In this document: positions 38,601 through 51,900 of the stretch, one piece after another
How the letters are laid out: each line of letters begins with the position of its first letter
Numbering within the stretch: the first letter of the stretch is position 1
NCBI RefSeq assembly: GCF_051401765.1
Contig: NC_135066.1
Location: 19,261,001-19,325,000 of the forward strand
Direction: 5' to 3'
Source of the DNA: Calliopsis andreniformis
Lineage: Eukaryota; Arthropoda; Insecta; Hymenoptera; Andrenidae
DNA: 64,000 nt
Program-made: the position numbers and the translations under genes
The notes under the pieces: model-generated
Seen by the model: only the letters and a program-made list of their open reading frames with translations
Told to the model about the DNA's origin: nothing
Database searches by the model: none

Positions 38601-41600
38601 TTTCGTACAACGCACACTTCAGAAGCTATAGAGATATGCAAGTTGGACGGACCACCCTGCATTTTTCCATTGTCTTTGTAGAATTTCTTTGAATTTTTAC
38701 AACTCTGGAATGTCAGAACGAAATATAACGAAAACACAGCTCATAATTATTTAGCAAATCACTACAAATTTTCCATAAAGAAAAGTTAATAAGAAAAGGT
38801 TCTGCAATAAAAATTGAACAATACATTTATTTTAGCAACACAAAATTTCAAGAAAGCCACTCGAGATTTTAATACAATGTAATAAAAATAGAATTATATC
38901 TTAGTAACATTTTTGCAAGAAATAAGAATATATTTGGCTCATAGCATATTGCTATAATTAGAATTTGAATTATATGCTCTACCTAACAATAATAAATTAA
39001 TGAAGTGACACGATCACTTGATCGCGTGACGATCGCGAAAGTATGGCAAATTCACTGACAAGGCCGAGTTTCCGTTATATTGTTACTTTCTGGTAAAAGA
39101 TTAATATAGTTATAGCTTACACAATTGAGGCGTCGCTGACGAGAAGCACGCATTGGATAATTAACAGATGCGTCATGTTCTTCATACGTGCACTCCTCGT
39201 GCATTACTCCTCCTTTTTTCTTATTTATGTACTATTACTGTCTTGTATTTGTGCAAGTTAACGGTTGCTTGTAAGAATGAGTGTCACAGTACTCGCAAAG
39301 TGAGCCTTCAATTCAGACAAAGGAAACTTTGGAACTTGATTCTACGTTTCTAATTATTATTTGTTTCACAAATTCAGTAAGTTTTTATCTGAGGAAAGAG
39401 AGTTAAAGAATATATGTGAAATTCTATCTTTTGGAATTATATTTTCTTCGTGAATTGTTGTTTAAGAAAAGAGCAATGAAACATTTCTTGTTAAATGAGA
39501 GTTTAAAATGTAAATCAAATTATTATTCGGATAACAAATGAATTTTAAATGCTCAAATAAAAATTGAAAGTGACAGCATTGTCGTATTTGAAATTATATT
39601 CTTTGTACTTGTACTTTTTAACTCATTTCTAAGTACACTTTTTAACAATCTTTCGAAACGTAACTAAATTTTTACTGATATCTACTTATTAATATACCTA
39701 CTAAAAACTGAACTATACGTGTATATTTTTCAAGGTACTTCCGATAGTAATTTTGACCCAAAACTCAGAAAATGAATATTCTAGGAGCATTATTACGTTT
39801 CTCCTTTTCGCTTTTTTTTTCTTTTTATATTTGATTATTTCCACCTCAAACCTTGAATAAAGATCTATAAATTGATTTTCTACAGATTTTCAATTACTAA
39901 CAGAATGTATAATATCCTCTAAGTGTGTTTCATGTTCATATTCCTTCGAAAAAGTGGTACTTTATTAACATAATGAAGTGCTCAAGATTACCTGATGAAG
40001 GTCTGCTTGTTTTTCTTAACGCATACATAAATGACAAGAGAAACATCGATCCATCTATTAAGATTTTCTCAATAATCTTATCTCACAGCATCTCACAACA
40101 TTTGACAATAAGTTTAATAGGGGCCTTCCAGTCACGAAACTAAACAATTTAATGTTTCTGTTTACATGCGACAATCTCAACATCAGCATTATAAAAATTT
40201 ATCCAAAATCGATATTGTTGTTTACAGTGACCTACGAATTTATTCAAATACTAAACCGAAACAATGTTGACCTTTGAATTATTGTAACTTCCTGAAGAGA
40301 AATCATACACTAATTTTCCTAATGCCATTTTAACGGGCGAATCCTCTACTTTCACATTCCTATATTGAAATGCTAGAAAGATGTTTCTACACCCAAAAGC
40401 AATTAAGAAAATCAAGATAGTCTTTCTCTAAAAATTGTGAAAATTCAAACGTCTCAAATTTCTTTAAAATTACCATGCAACTGTTCGATGAACCTGTCCA
40501 ATGTGTGACGCCCTCGCCAATTTGAATGACCTTCAAATATATTATAAAGGACAACATTCTAAATAACTTTTTCCTATGCATATATTAGGCGGTCGACTTT
40601 AGTTTCCGAGATACTTGCGAAAATCCGCCGCTACTACTCATTGAATTTCGTCTTCACATATACGTGCGTGACAACGTATGCGTAGCGCAGCTTGAACACT
40701 TGGCTGTTCTTTCCGAGAACACAGCGCGGCGCGACGCAATACAGCTGACAAAATTGCATATAAGTGGTGTATTCGTTAAAAATATATCTTAGAAAGACAA
40801 TTACATTTCACAGCGATTAAAGAGCTTGATCTGAATTAGGTCTGGGTTAGCGGTAAATATGCAGATTAGGGTACGACACGAACAAGTTGCTACCTGAAGT
40901 ACTCTAAATATACTGAAAGTTATACCTCGTCAGTCGTTTCTCTGTGACACGCTTCACACGCAAAATATATAACACTCCTCCATTCCATGGCAGACTACCG
41001 AGTGTAGACAGTATTTTCCAAGTTGAACCCTTACTTTCCGAGTAAACCCCCGTGCGCGGCACTGCCCCGGAGCCCCAGCCTTGCAATTTTTCACGAATAT
41101 ATCTCGGAAGCTAAAGCCGACCGCCTAATATATGCATAGGAAAAAGTTGTTTAGAATGTTGTCTTTTATAACATATTTCAAGTTCATCGAAATCGGCGAG
41201 GACGTTACACATCGATAGGTTGACCAAGTGGTTGGTACAGACAGAGAAGTGGCGATTCTACATGAAAAACAGTCAGAAATATACAATAACATTTTCTGAT
41301 ATCGGGCGTCGTTTTCGAGAAAATGAACTATGAATTTTACTCGGTGACGAGGGTATCGTAATGAAGCCTACATATTTTAGAGATAAATGTGGAAAAGGGA
41401 ACGTTTCTCTTTCTTTTCTCTTTGCCCCATGTATCCTTTAAATACCCAAAACTGTACTTACGTACACCTATACTTGTTCGTAATTCAGATCCAATTTCTG
41501 CGAAGCATGATATTAAACATTTTTATTTGATATTTCCGACTTAATTTTTTCATGTAGAATCACAACCTTTTCGCTTGTACCGGCATATCTGGAACACCCT

Positions 41601-44600
41601 ATAAGTGTTCTTGCTGTATTTAGCAAGTTTATTTTAGCAGTTTAAGCTATTCTTAAACTATAACCTAACTGTATTTTTGGTTTCCAATATCAACTTACTG
41701 GGTATCTAATTTTTTATTTTTATTACGAGGAACCACGGTCCTCTGAGGATCTGCATCAATCTCAGATACTGTATGTCTATTCAATACAGACGAGATTTAG
41801 ATTCAGCAGCACAAAATCTATAGAAACAACACTTATTTTTTCGTATGGGAAAATTTGAATGTAGAATTGCGACATACATATGTCTTTTTTGTCTTAAGCT
41901 ACGTTTTCACTGAAGCAACAATCAAAACTTTTTGTAGTTGTTCTAGGTATCTTAAAAAAATTATCGCTTGTTGTCGAATGTTTCTTCAGATTTCTTCGTT
42001 GCTTTGTTGTTGTTGCTAGCAACAAATGTCGCAGCTTATTGTTTGTTTCTATTCGGAGCGTCAAAAATCAGAGAAATTGTGTCCTTTAAATGCTACTGTT
42101 AAAAATAAACAAATTTTATGTACTTACTTTGACTTTTCATTAAAAAAGCATTGAAGATTAAAATGAAGTTTCAACAGTAGAATTTAACAGAAATAGAACG
42201 GTGTGCAAGAATTACAACTTCCAATTGTAGCAACCTATCACACAAGTATTACAATATTTGATAACTATGCGTTTGAAAAGTGTGACAGAATCCATTATAA
42301 CTGTTATTTTTAAGCAAACACGTTATAAAATATGTACACGAATGTGTTCTATTTCAGTCCGATTAGAATTCATTACTTATCAACATTCAAGTTCTTGTAC
42401 GTGTCAGTTTATCAACTACCTATTTTGCGACGTTTATGCTAGTTTTACGATTGGCAGTCATAGTATCGAGACCTCGATATTTCGAAAAGCGCGATAATTG
42501 TTGTCGCACCGTACTGATAACAAGCAGAATAATTACTGACTATGTAAGTACGTTGAACTATGGCCTCATTTGAACGAGTATGTAAGTTTTAAAACAGGGC
42601 CTTTTTCGTTATAATCACATTATATGTTTAATCATTATATACTGAATGCCTATATTAACTAGCAACTTAAACTAACAAATTTTTGGTTAGGAAACACTGT
42701 AGGTAAGTGATTCCCGTCGAGGACAATTTGGGTTTGGATCCAAAAACCAAAGAGTATTAGGTTTGTCACTATTTACCGCTCTTTGCGAATGTAAAAGTTA
42801 TCACATTCTGAGTCGTCTAATTTTTAATATAATAGTGTAAAAATAATATTAAATTTATACCTAGTTCCGAGTTGAAAAATGTAATAGGTTGTTAATATTT
42901 TCTGACTCTAGTATATTTTAAATCCTTGAGTGCTTTTTACAACATTAAGTCCCATCTGTACGTTATTCGCAGCGGTTCCGAAGTTATGAGGTTTTCTTCG
43001 TGTTTGATTTGCTCTCTTTCAAAATTTAACATCTAAACGAGCACACTGGAATTAATTCGAGCAAGCAATATTGGTAGAAATGTTATATTATCATAATTTT
43101 TCCCCGTAAATGTAAGTAATGCAAATATATTCAAATAAAGATGTCCATGGATAAAGAAAAATTCATTTTTGACGATATTTTCCAAAAAACTGATCAATAA
43201 GGTGATAAAAAGTATGACTTCATACACTCTGACTCTGGGGACGACATTATGCATTAGCAAATATATAAACACTACATAAGCAAATTACAAATGTTTGTAA
43301 TAGCGCCTGCTAGATAGTTGAATTCTTCTGATGGAAATGAAACTGTGCACGATTTTATATTGATGGAAATAAGCAGTATATACATATACATATGTACAGT
43401 ATAGATTAGACTAAAGCCTAGGCGCACACAGCTGACAATCTTGTGGGTGCAACTAAAGCCAGATTACAGACTGAATAATTCTTTTTCTATCGAAAGAAAA
43501 TTCTAAAATTCTACTCAGTCTGTAATTAGTCTTTAGTTAAATCGGCTTATCGATCGAATTATCGACTATATTGCTTGATGAAATTCCTTTTTCCTCCTCG
43601 TATTGTCTGAAACGCCAAGTCCACAAAAGTCTGAGAAATCGATATCGATTGATTGTTGATCTGAGGGAAGAGGATCTTCCTCATCACTTTGTAACGACGG
43701 TGGAGGATGCACCCTGATCACCTTGTACGGTGGTAGGGGAAACTTCCTAGCCATCCTCGTGACGGTAGTAGGAAGTCTTTCTGGTCGAAGATCGCGGAAA
43801 GTTCGAGGAGGAAGAAACGGTACTCCGGATTAGCGCCTACGGTTCCGCGCGTGTATTCCGTAGATGTCCAGTTTATGGTCATATTGTCTCGCAAGTCAGT
43901 AGAAAAAATCCATATTCCATATCCATATGTATTACGTATATGTAATATGTACATATAAGTGTTTAAAATTACAGGCCCTATTCCACCATTCTCTATAAAG
44001 CGCGTAGTAGGTCTCAATATTTCAATATCAGTTCACCATTTTCTATAGATTATTCTTTATATTGCTGTTTGTTCAACTAATTCGTAACTATACGAAGTGT
44101 TAATAATAAATACACTGGCAAGTTGTTGATAATGACTAAATTACAGTAGCTTAAGACGAAAAGAAGTATAAAGATTTTTCGTACTGCCTATAAAACATGT
44201 AAATTTTTCCAAAAAGAACGACATACAAGTTTCTTAACACATTACTTACCAGATGTCTACTAATAAGGTAAGATCTACCAGTAAGTAATGTGTTAAGAAG
44301 CAGGACGATATGTCTCAGTGTCAAATAACCGATTTCATCTTTTTAGTAATTGCCAAAAGTGTCCATGTAATCTCTAATTTACTTTGCAAACAGTTTCTAC
44401 AATATATATTTGCTTTGATAAAATTCTAGAAAAACTATTTCGTCATCGATTTTGATGACGTTGAAATACGTTGTCAAAGGGTGGCTTGCAGAATTGTTTA
44501 GAGAAATTTTTTTAGATAACTCCAAGAAAGTTATATCAAAGTAACTAGTCAAATATCCTTATAAATCGAGGGCTGACTGGTCGCGTTATTTGAAAATTTG

Positions 44601-45855
44601 TAACAAAGAAGACGATATTTCCAATAAAGTAATTTCGATCATTTCGAATAAAACCTCAGAATACTTTTTGTTATAATACATATTGTATTAATAAATTCTG
44701 ATCAGTTAGAAGGCTCAGATTAACAGAACTAGTTGTAAGTAAGCAGTATTGTTACTATCACCTTTTCTCTTATCTTTCAAGCAATAGAAGGGACATGACT
44801 CCGATTAGCTACATACATGGTAGCCAAAAGTTTAGAGACTGGATGCAATTTTCCTACTATATAGAATCTCCTTTCGTTTTGTGTTTTTTTACAATCATAC
44901 AAAACATTTGTTACAAAATTGATAGTATTAGATACATACAAATATCCATGGCATATATTCTGATGAATATTTACTCAAGTACACAAACTCCCCTATGGTA
45001 GTTGTTGTTACAACTTTATATGACGGTCCACCACACAGAAGATTTAATTTTAAAAAACAAAAAATTAACATTAACCCAGATACTGCTCTATCTTCTGAAG
45101 ATATAAAAAACTATTAAATTCGTAACCTAGTCAAATCATCAAATTTAACTGTACCACATACAATGTATAGAATTTTGTCACTAGTAGGTCCGTTTACACG
45201 GACGCTCCGATCCAACGGTTTGACATACCGCTCCAGAGTGGTACGCCGAGGCGCAAGTTTAGACGGTATACTCATAGCGCGTGATGCAAAAATATTCAAC
45301 ATTCCCAGTCCACACGCCAGACTGTAGGTTTGGATTAAACAATTCAAAACCTGAAACATGTGAATCCAGATTGCGCTCCATGCACCTCTAGAAGGCCGAG
45401 CATTTACATTGACAGTTTCGGCCTGTATGTTTAGAGTAGGCGTTTTAAAACTGTCGAAACAATTGTCCGTGTAAGCGGGCCTAATAACCGTCTTGTTGGT
45501 GGGATGTTAAATCTTTATATAAAGTGAAAAAAAGAAATGGAGGAATAGGAGACAGATCAGTCTGACTGCATTGTGAAATAAGTGGTCGAAAATTATTACA
45601 CATATTCCTCTGCTCTGATTTCAGCTAATAATTTTCGCGTCGGTGGGAGCGCTTCTCCATGTCGTCGCTGGAAGTGTGATCGTCTACAACTGGAGGAAGA
45701 TTATGGGTAATTCCTATAACAACAACGAATTCTATCCCAGCAAACAATATATGGACATGTTAATATCGGGAGCAGTGTTCACATTCTTGAATGCGCTAGT
45801 TTTCGTCCTGGAAATCTTTTTCACCATAAGGAATTCGACAAAGACTACTCAATGA
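35621..45855 (+). CDS. Gene D: small four-helix (Ssk/MARVEL-like) membrane protein
   Basis: Exons 35621-35710, 37069-37254 and 45625-45855 (TGA 45853-45855), all introns phase 0; 168 residues. Exon 1 (30 codons) begins MADDSQQDQHVSKGHK and is hydrophilic. Exon 2 carries helix 1 (VLAVFAIGLIVDPL), a loop, and helix 2 (AAIIYISIAGYIIINTLFIV). Exon 3 has helix 3 (LIIFASVGALLHVVAGSVIV), an extracellular-type loop (NWRKIMGNSYNNNEFYPSKQ) and helix 4 (LISGAVFTFLNALVFVLEIF), ending TTQ. Donors GTAAGT twice and acceptors TGTTAG and TTTCAG are good. Exon 1 has the same length as exon 1 of gene C. There is no intron between helices 3 and 4, unlike A, B and C. A candidate AATAAA lies at 46579-46584. Function unknown; paralogy with the array is inferred from structure. 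Confidence 0.75.
36013..36100. repeat. TAACGAG-type minisatellite
   Basis: About 85 bp of imperfect 7-base units (taacgag, taacgac, tgacgaa) in intron 1 of gene D. The short minus frame at 35944-36165 is translated from it and is not a gene. Confidence 0.8.
38031..38659. repeat. TIR element in gene D intron 2
   Basis: Left arm cagggtaacttacataccct onward and the reverse complement of the right arm (cagggtggtccgtccaactt) match loosely over about 100 bp, sharing aaaattttgtatacaaaa-type sequence. TA precedes the left end. An A-run lies at about 38489-38506. Confidence 0.6.
40485..41235. repeat. TIR element of the GGCTTTAGTTT family
   Basis: The left arm (gaacctgtccaatgtgtgac, then taggcggtcgactttagttt) and right arm (agctaaagccgaccgcctaa, then acatcgataggttgacc) are reverse complements over about 140 bp. 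The middle is GC-richer. The minus frame at 40904-41086 lies inside and is not a gene. Confidence 0.75.
43566..43830 (-). CDS. Unrecognised coding-like frame on the minus strand, in gene D intron 2
   Basis: A frame open from just after a stop near 43828 down to the TAG at 43566-43568 gives about 87 residues; the first Met is 63 codons from the end. It is rich in Pro and charged residues (PFLPPRTFRDLRPERLP, PPYKVIRVHPPP) with an acidic stretch (SDEEDPLPSD) followed by DIDFSDFCGLG. Composition and CG content differ from the AT-rich surroundings, which suggests real or formerly real coding sequence. A second frame, 43718-44017, overlaps its start. I recognise no family. It could be an exon of an unseen minus-strand gene, a pseudogene or a transposon fragment. 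Confidence 0.3.
44231..44299. repeat. Perfect short hairpin
   Basis: Arms ttcttaacacattacttac (44231-44249) and gtaagtaatgtgttaagaa (44281-44299) are exact complements with a 31-base loop, in gene D intron 2. Confidence 0.8.
45183..45483. repeat. MITE with GGTCCGTTTACACGGAC ends
   Basis: The left end (taggtccgtttacacggac) matches the reverse complement of the right end (ttaggcccgcttacacggac). It is about 300 bp long and ends some 140 bp before the last exon of gene D. The minus frame 45114-45359 falls largely inside it. Confidence 0.7.
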
Positions 45856-48800
45856 AGAAAAAAGGCGAAGTTCTGATTTTCAACAAGAAAAACATATGTT
45901 AACACATTCGCAATCATTAATATAAAATTATATTTTTATACGGATTGTTGCTAGTCAACTGTTTCGTGAAACGATTTTAGGAACCGTTTTTAATTGTTTT
46001 GTACAATAATAAGCTATTAGCAGAGTAAACTTTGCTCTGCGTAGTAGTACACTTATGAAAAATATTACCCAATAATAATCAGGTCTTAATAAAATGTGGC
46101 ACGTATGTAAAACACTGAAAAATATTAGACATTTTATTATAGTTGCTCATACTCATGCTTAGGGAGTGAAAACGGACCTCGAAATCAGATGTGAAAGATT
46201 TCTTGAAAATTAATGGAGTTAGACAAAAGTAAATATAGATTTTCCCTCTTGCTTTTATGCAGAATTGCAAAGTATGTAAATACTATCATATGTTATACGC
46301 TTGTTTTTTGCAATAATGACATCTAAACAAATTTATCGATTTTTAATTATAGAAGAAACAATTTTTACTCTAAATGACGATATTCTTATTTTCCTACAAA
46401 CTATGAACTTTAAGTTATATTATTATTGTAACAAACAAGGGATATGTTGAATGAAGATGATCGATAGTATACAGTGATTCACAAAATTTTCGGAATATTA
46501 TTGAATATACACTTCCAAATTCTAAAATTATTATACTTTTTGTACTAAAATTAATACTTTGACTGCCTCACTATATTCAATAAATGATTTTATTTTATTT
46601 TTATACACATACTAATTCCATAGAGTTTCTTTTTTTTCTATATAGTGCATACAACTGTTGTCACTATTATTTGTAGGTGTCATTCGTAATCACATAAATT
46701 AATATCACGTTGCAATCAAAGTGTTACCAAGACAGTAAAATTTTTAAATAAATGTATCAAAGCATGTATGTATGTATCAAATCTTTTCACATTTCTGAAG
46801 AAGAAAGAATATGGTACAAGAGCTGAAATACATTTGAAAATTGTTGACAAGAAAAGAAAAAAAATGCAAAAAAGTTCACCGAATGTGTTCCAATATACAC
46901 AACAAGGTTATATACGAACTTATAGTAATATGTAATAAAATTAAATGTAAAATAATCATAATACTATAATATTCCGTCCACAGAGTAAAAAATGTATACA
47001 ATCAAAAGCCAAATATTAAAACTAAATGTACAAGGCTCAGTGGTTTAATATTAATAATGCTACTAAACTTAGTTTATTGATGTGCGACTAGAATAGTATG
47101 TTTGTACTAGTACTTTTAGAAAGTGTACAAATTCAGTATAAGTTGAATTATATACTAAAACATTAGATTTTATAAATTATTAATTTGTACATAAAAAACT
47201 TTGCACTTTAAATACACGACTATATTTACTAATTAAATAGACTTTCATATGGGAAATACTTTGGGTAAATATAGTAATTAGGTATAGATATTTTTAATTC
47301 AAACTAATATCCAAAGATTTTTTAATTACTTGTCCTATTTGTATTTTAAAGAAATGTTAAGTCCACTAAACAACGTGAATTTTTATTAACCTTTTGCAGT
47401 ACAAATTACCTCGGCAAAATCCGGGCCAAAATTGTGGGAAAAATCATTCCCATTAATAATACCATGAGTCTAACTCGTAATATTCATGTCTGGCCCGAAA
47501 CTGTGACTACAAGTCAAGCACATCACTGTACGCGAAACGGTTAATATCAGTCTGCGTTTCCAAGTTTGTATGATTATACAATGACTGTAGCATTAAACGT
47601 TGTAGATTTACTAATGTAATGTTTATTATTATAGAGTTTAGAATTATAAAAATAATAATTCTCTAAGAGTTACTAATATAAAAATATAAACAACTCTCAG
47701 AATTGCCATAGATATTTTTAAGTAGGACGGAGGTTGAAACTCTCTTATAATAGTAATTGTAGTTAAGAAAGGACCAAGAATGGTATATAAACGATACTAT
47801 ACATATACGCTTGTCAGTACATGTAAATGTATGCAGCGCAGCTGTGACAATTATGTCTTTATCAAAACAAGTCCGTCCAATTTAATATTAGCAATGTTGG
47901 ATTCCTAAAGGCATTGTAAATTTCGATAAATTTGTAACTATTTATTAAAATTATATATAGGACGTAAACAATATTAGTTTCAATATTTTAACACCTCATG
48001 CATGAAGAACTTCTGTTTGCAGAAACATTATGCAAACGGAAATAAAAATGATATCATTAGAAAACTTGTATTTTTTAACTTAAACGATACAACTTGAAAA
48101 GGTTAAGAAATTATTTAAACATATTTATCTACACAGAACCATTGTATAGTACATACTATGGATTTGGTGGTGATATACGTATGAAAAAATAGAAGCACAT
48201 ACTATATGCAGTAGTTTAAGATGTTTTTTGAGTTGAGAAGTTTATAATTTGCCTACAAATACATGAGTTTAAAATAAATCGATATCTGGAACCCAAAAAT
48301 ATTTACGTAACCATATCAAAATGGAGCCAAAATTAAGTTTCATCACTCGAATTATAAATTCTTATTATTTTTTTAAGTAATTTAGTAATGGCTCAATTTT
48401 CCTTCATTTGAAACTTCTCCATAAATTTTTAGATTCTTTTACTATGGAGTTACATTTCTGTTACATTTTCCTGCGTGTGCAGTACATAAAAGATCATGCT
48501 AATTGTAAGTAAATCTTAATATTTTTATCAAACCAATTTTTTTTTGTTTATTTTAAGATATTTCAGTAACATTCATGACATTTTCTATTTTCCGGTAGTT
48601 ATTTTTACTGTGTTCTTAATTTTCTTTCCATCTTATATATGACAATTTACGTTAAGTATTATACGAAGTTTTCTACAAGTATTGATCAGTACAATCGAGA
48701 GTATACCAACAATGCAACTGGCAATTTAACATAGCAACATTCAACACGCATGAAACAAAAAACTTGATGACATTTGGCGTCTCCACGAATTTCGAGGTTC

Positions 48801-48932
48801 GTTCGATGGCGTAAAACGGATAATATCCTATTAATAGCAAGTAAATCATGCAAGGTTAAATTATTTAGCACACATTCCCTTTTTCTATCCGTTGCTTACT
48901 ACCATGACAAAATAAAAATTTTCAAACTGCAG
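45856..48932. other. Intergenic D-E region including the unseen start of gene E
   Basis: AT-rich. The phase of gene E's first recognised exon requires an upstream coding exon ending in phase 1; none could be picked with confidence here. A TTAA-bounded MITE lies at 47386-47544. The minus frame at 48686-48871 shows no domain. Confidence 0.4.
47386..47544. repeat. piggyBac-like MITE flanked by TTAA
   Basis: Left end ttaaccttttgcagtac and the reverse complement of the right end (ttaaccgtttcgcgtac) form TIRs of about 17 bp, each beginning at a TTAA as expected for piggyBac-type insertion. Length about 159 bp. Confidence 0.6.
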
Positions 48933-51900
48933 GTAAAGATAACTGGGCTCTAGCACCGGATGACAAACAGGAATCGAAAAAAGGAATCTTTGCCCTCGTT
49001 AGATTAGTCAGTAGGCCACTCAGGATATTTCAATTCGTGAGTATCGACATAGTATTGAAATCTAGAATGTTTTCATTAGGTTGGTGCAAGTGAAATGTCG
49101 TATTTTTAAACAAAGATTTAAATACAGGTAACTTTGTCAAAACATCAAATGCTTAATCAAAATAAGTTCTACGTAATTTTATATACCTGTCTCAACAGTT
49201 AATTTTATTATTCTAAATTCACAAAAATATTAAGATATAGAATTTAAACAATGTATGAATATTACTTTTACATATCCTCAATTCAACACAGTTCACTTAT
49301 TAGAAAATTGTTTACATTAATTTGACGAGAGGGATGTTGCCAAATTTAATATTTTAATCCATGAAGCTTTTATGTAATCGTTCTTGATGTTGATGTTTCT
49401 ATTTGCCTGAATTCTGTATATGGCTTGGTTATTTGTACGAAATCCATTTACTTATTTTCTTTACTTTCTGATGGTTATGCATAAAAATAGTACTTAATAT
49501 AATTGAACATATATAGCGCGTGGAATAACGTAACTACAACGTATGAAGAACCGGAAGTAATATAGAGAGTATATTACACACTAGCACCACTTAATTTAAC
49601 GTAGATTAAAGTATCTTTAGGACCAATTTTAACTCTTTCTAGATTTTTTTCTGATTTACGTTCTGTTAGTTTACTATTTGAACCGAGTAAAATACTATTT
49701 GTTGAATATGAAAGTAATTAGAAATGTGAAATGTAGCCTTTCTTGCTATTTTATGTGTGTTGTTTTCTATAATCTCTTTTAGAACATTACTGTCAATGGC
49801 ATTTTTCAACCTTGTCCTTAATTAATTTTTCAATTAAAAAAAAAAAATAACAATGATGAACTACGAATTCGTTTACATGAATTTCTACAAATGATAAATT
49901 TAATTTAAAGCAACTTCCACTGTACTTTTTTTAACAAGTTTAATCTTCTAAAAAGAATTATGTATTCGAAGATTACAATTGTGCTGGATGCTAAATATCA
50001 TAGAGCTAATGGCAAGGACTTAATTGAGTATAAATTTTGTTAATATTCAAGCCACGTAAACATACATTAACAAACGACTCTTCTAATATAATTTATAAAA
50101 ACTGACAATCGAACACAATTTAATGCATGGTATCGGACCCCTATTTTAAACTTCGAAAGAATGACATTTTATATGGACCAACCTAATTTTTACTCGCCCT
50201 AATACTTGTGGATCTAAATACATTTCCTCAAAACTTACTACAATAAAACTATATTTTTGTCTGTGTCATTAGCTAGTGGTACTACTGATCTTCGTTTTTG
50301 TAATTTACACGATCGCGTTGAGCGACTCGAGCGGACCGTCTGTAACATGGATTCTACTTATCGTTCTCTCCGGAGTCTACGTTTTCGTTTTGGCAGTCGA
50401 TCTGATCAGCCAATTCAGTGGAGGAGAATTGCATGCTATTTCGGTAAACATTTGCATAACAAAATAGTAAAAAATATTGTCCGAAAAATTCCTACAAAGG
50501 ATAATAACTCTGTTCATTCGGTTTTCTTAAATACAGGAAATAAATAATATACATGGTAATATTTTAAAGGACAGTAGAGAAGCTCATGTGAAACACAAAA
50601 TGATCTACAATAAAATGTTCGATCCGTTTCCACGTTGTAATAATAATGGCATAATGTCAGTATACCTATATGTTAAACTAACAATCAGAGAATTCTGCAA
50701 TTTTATAGGTTCATTGCAGTGCACAAAAACAGTAAAAAGATCTGAATACATTTTGTTCCATTTTTTACGATTTAACTTACATAAAGCTCTACAAATCTGA
50801 GATATTTATAGGAAATGGATCTTGGACCTTTAGAGCTTTATAAATGTTATACCACAAAAATACAACAAAATGTATTATGACTTTTCTGTTCTATTTCTGC
50901 TCTTCAATGCATTCGTAAAATTATAGAATCCTCTGACTGATAGTTTAGTATGTAGGTATTATTGCAAAATACAAGCAGGTCGGACATTATGCCATAAGAT
51001 ATTTTGCGTTCTGTTTAAACTACCTTGCCCTTCTTTAAAATATTACCATATGTATTGTTTTATTTTCACTCTGTATACACTTGCCACGGAAAGTATGTTG
51101 ACAAGCTCAAAAAATGTAGTTCTATTTACAGCTCCTGGCTCTAGAATAGAATCACTAAAAATTTTCACATTAGTAACAGGGCCACATTTACTAGGGCCCC
51201 TAAAGCATATTAGCTGTGAGGTGTGACCCCAATCAATATGGGTCTATAGTTTAAAACTTTACTTTTCACAAACAGTAACATAGAAAACAGTTGTTGTGAC
51301 GAATGTTGTGACGAAAACTTGTTGTGACGAAGCTAAACGCAACCAAATGTTGCAAAAATTGATTTAATATAAACCGATATTCAAGAACATGCATACAGAA
51401 CTCGATTAAGCATAGATAACTGCCCAAGTGTGACGTCACACTGGGCAAAAGATAATTATTTAAATGCACCAGACGCTGAGACGCTACTGGACGCTACCGA
51501 CCTTCACAATCCAACGCGAAGCTATGAGCAGCTTGGCTGAATCTAATTTTGAAATAATTATTAATAATGGTGGGAACCGTCTGAAATTATAATTCCCAAA
51601 ATATGCATATTTCATATTTAATCAATGCAATATGTTTTCTGAAAATTAAACATTTTCACATTCTCATTAATGTCAAACAGTAAAACAGTATAACACGTTC
51701 GGAACATCAGCGTGTCATTCTTATCTTTGTCTAAAGAAAGTTATCCGAAGCCATCTCTGTAAGTATATCCAGATAGCACACGACGTCTTGAAGACGTCTA
51801 TTTCGTGTTCATATTATGCTTGAACGTCTTAAAGATATCCAAGACGTCTTAAAATCATCCAAGAACGTACATTTTAAAGACTTGCAAAGTTTACACATAT

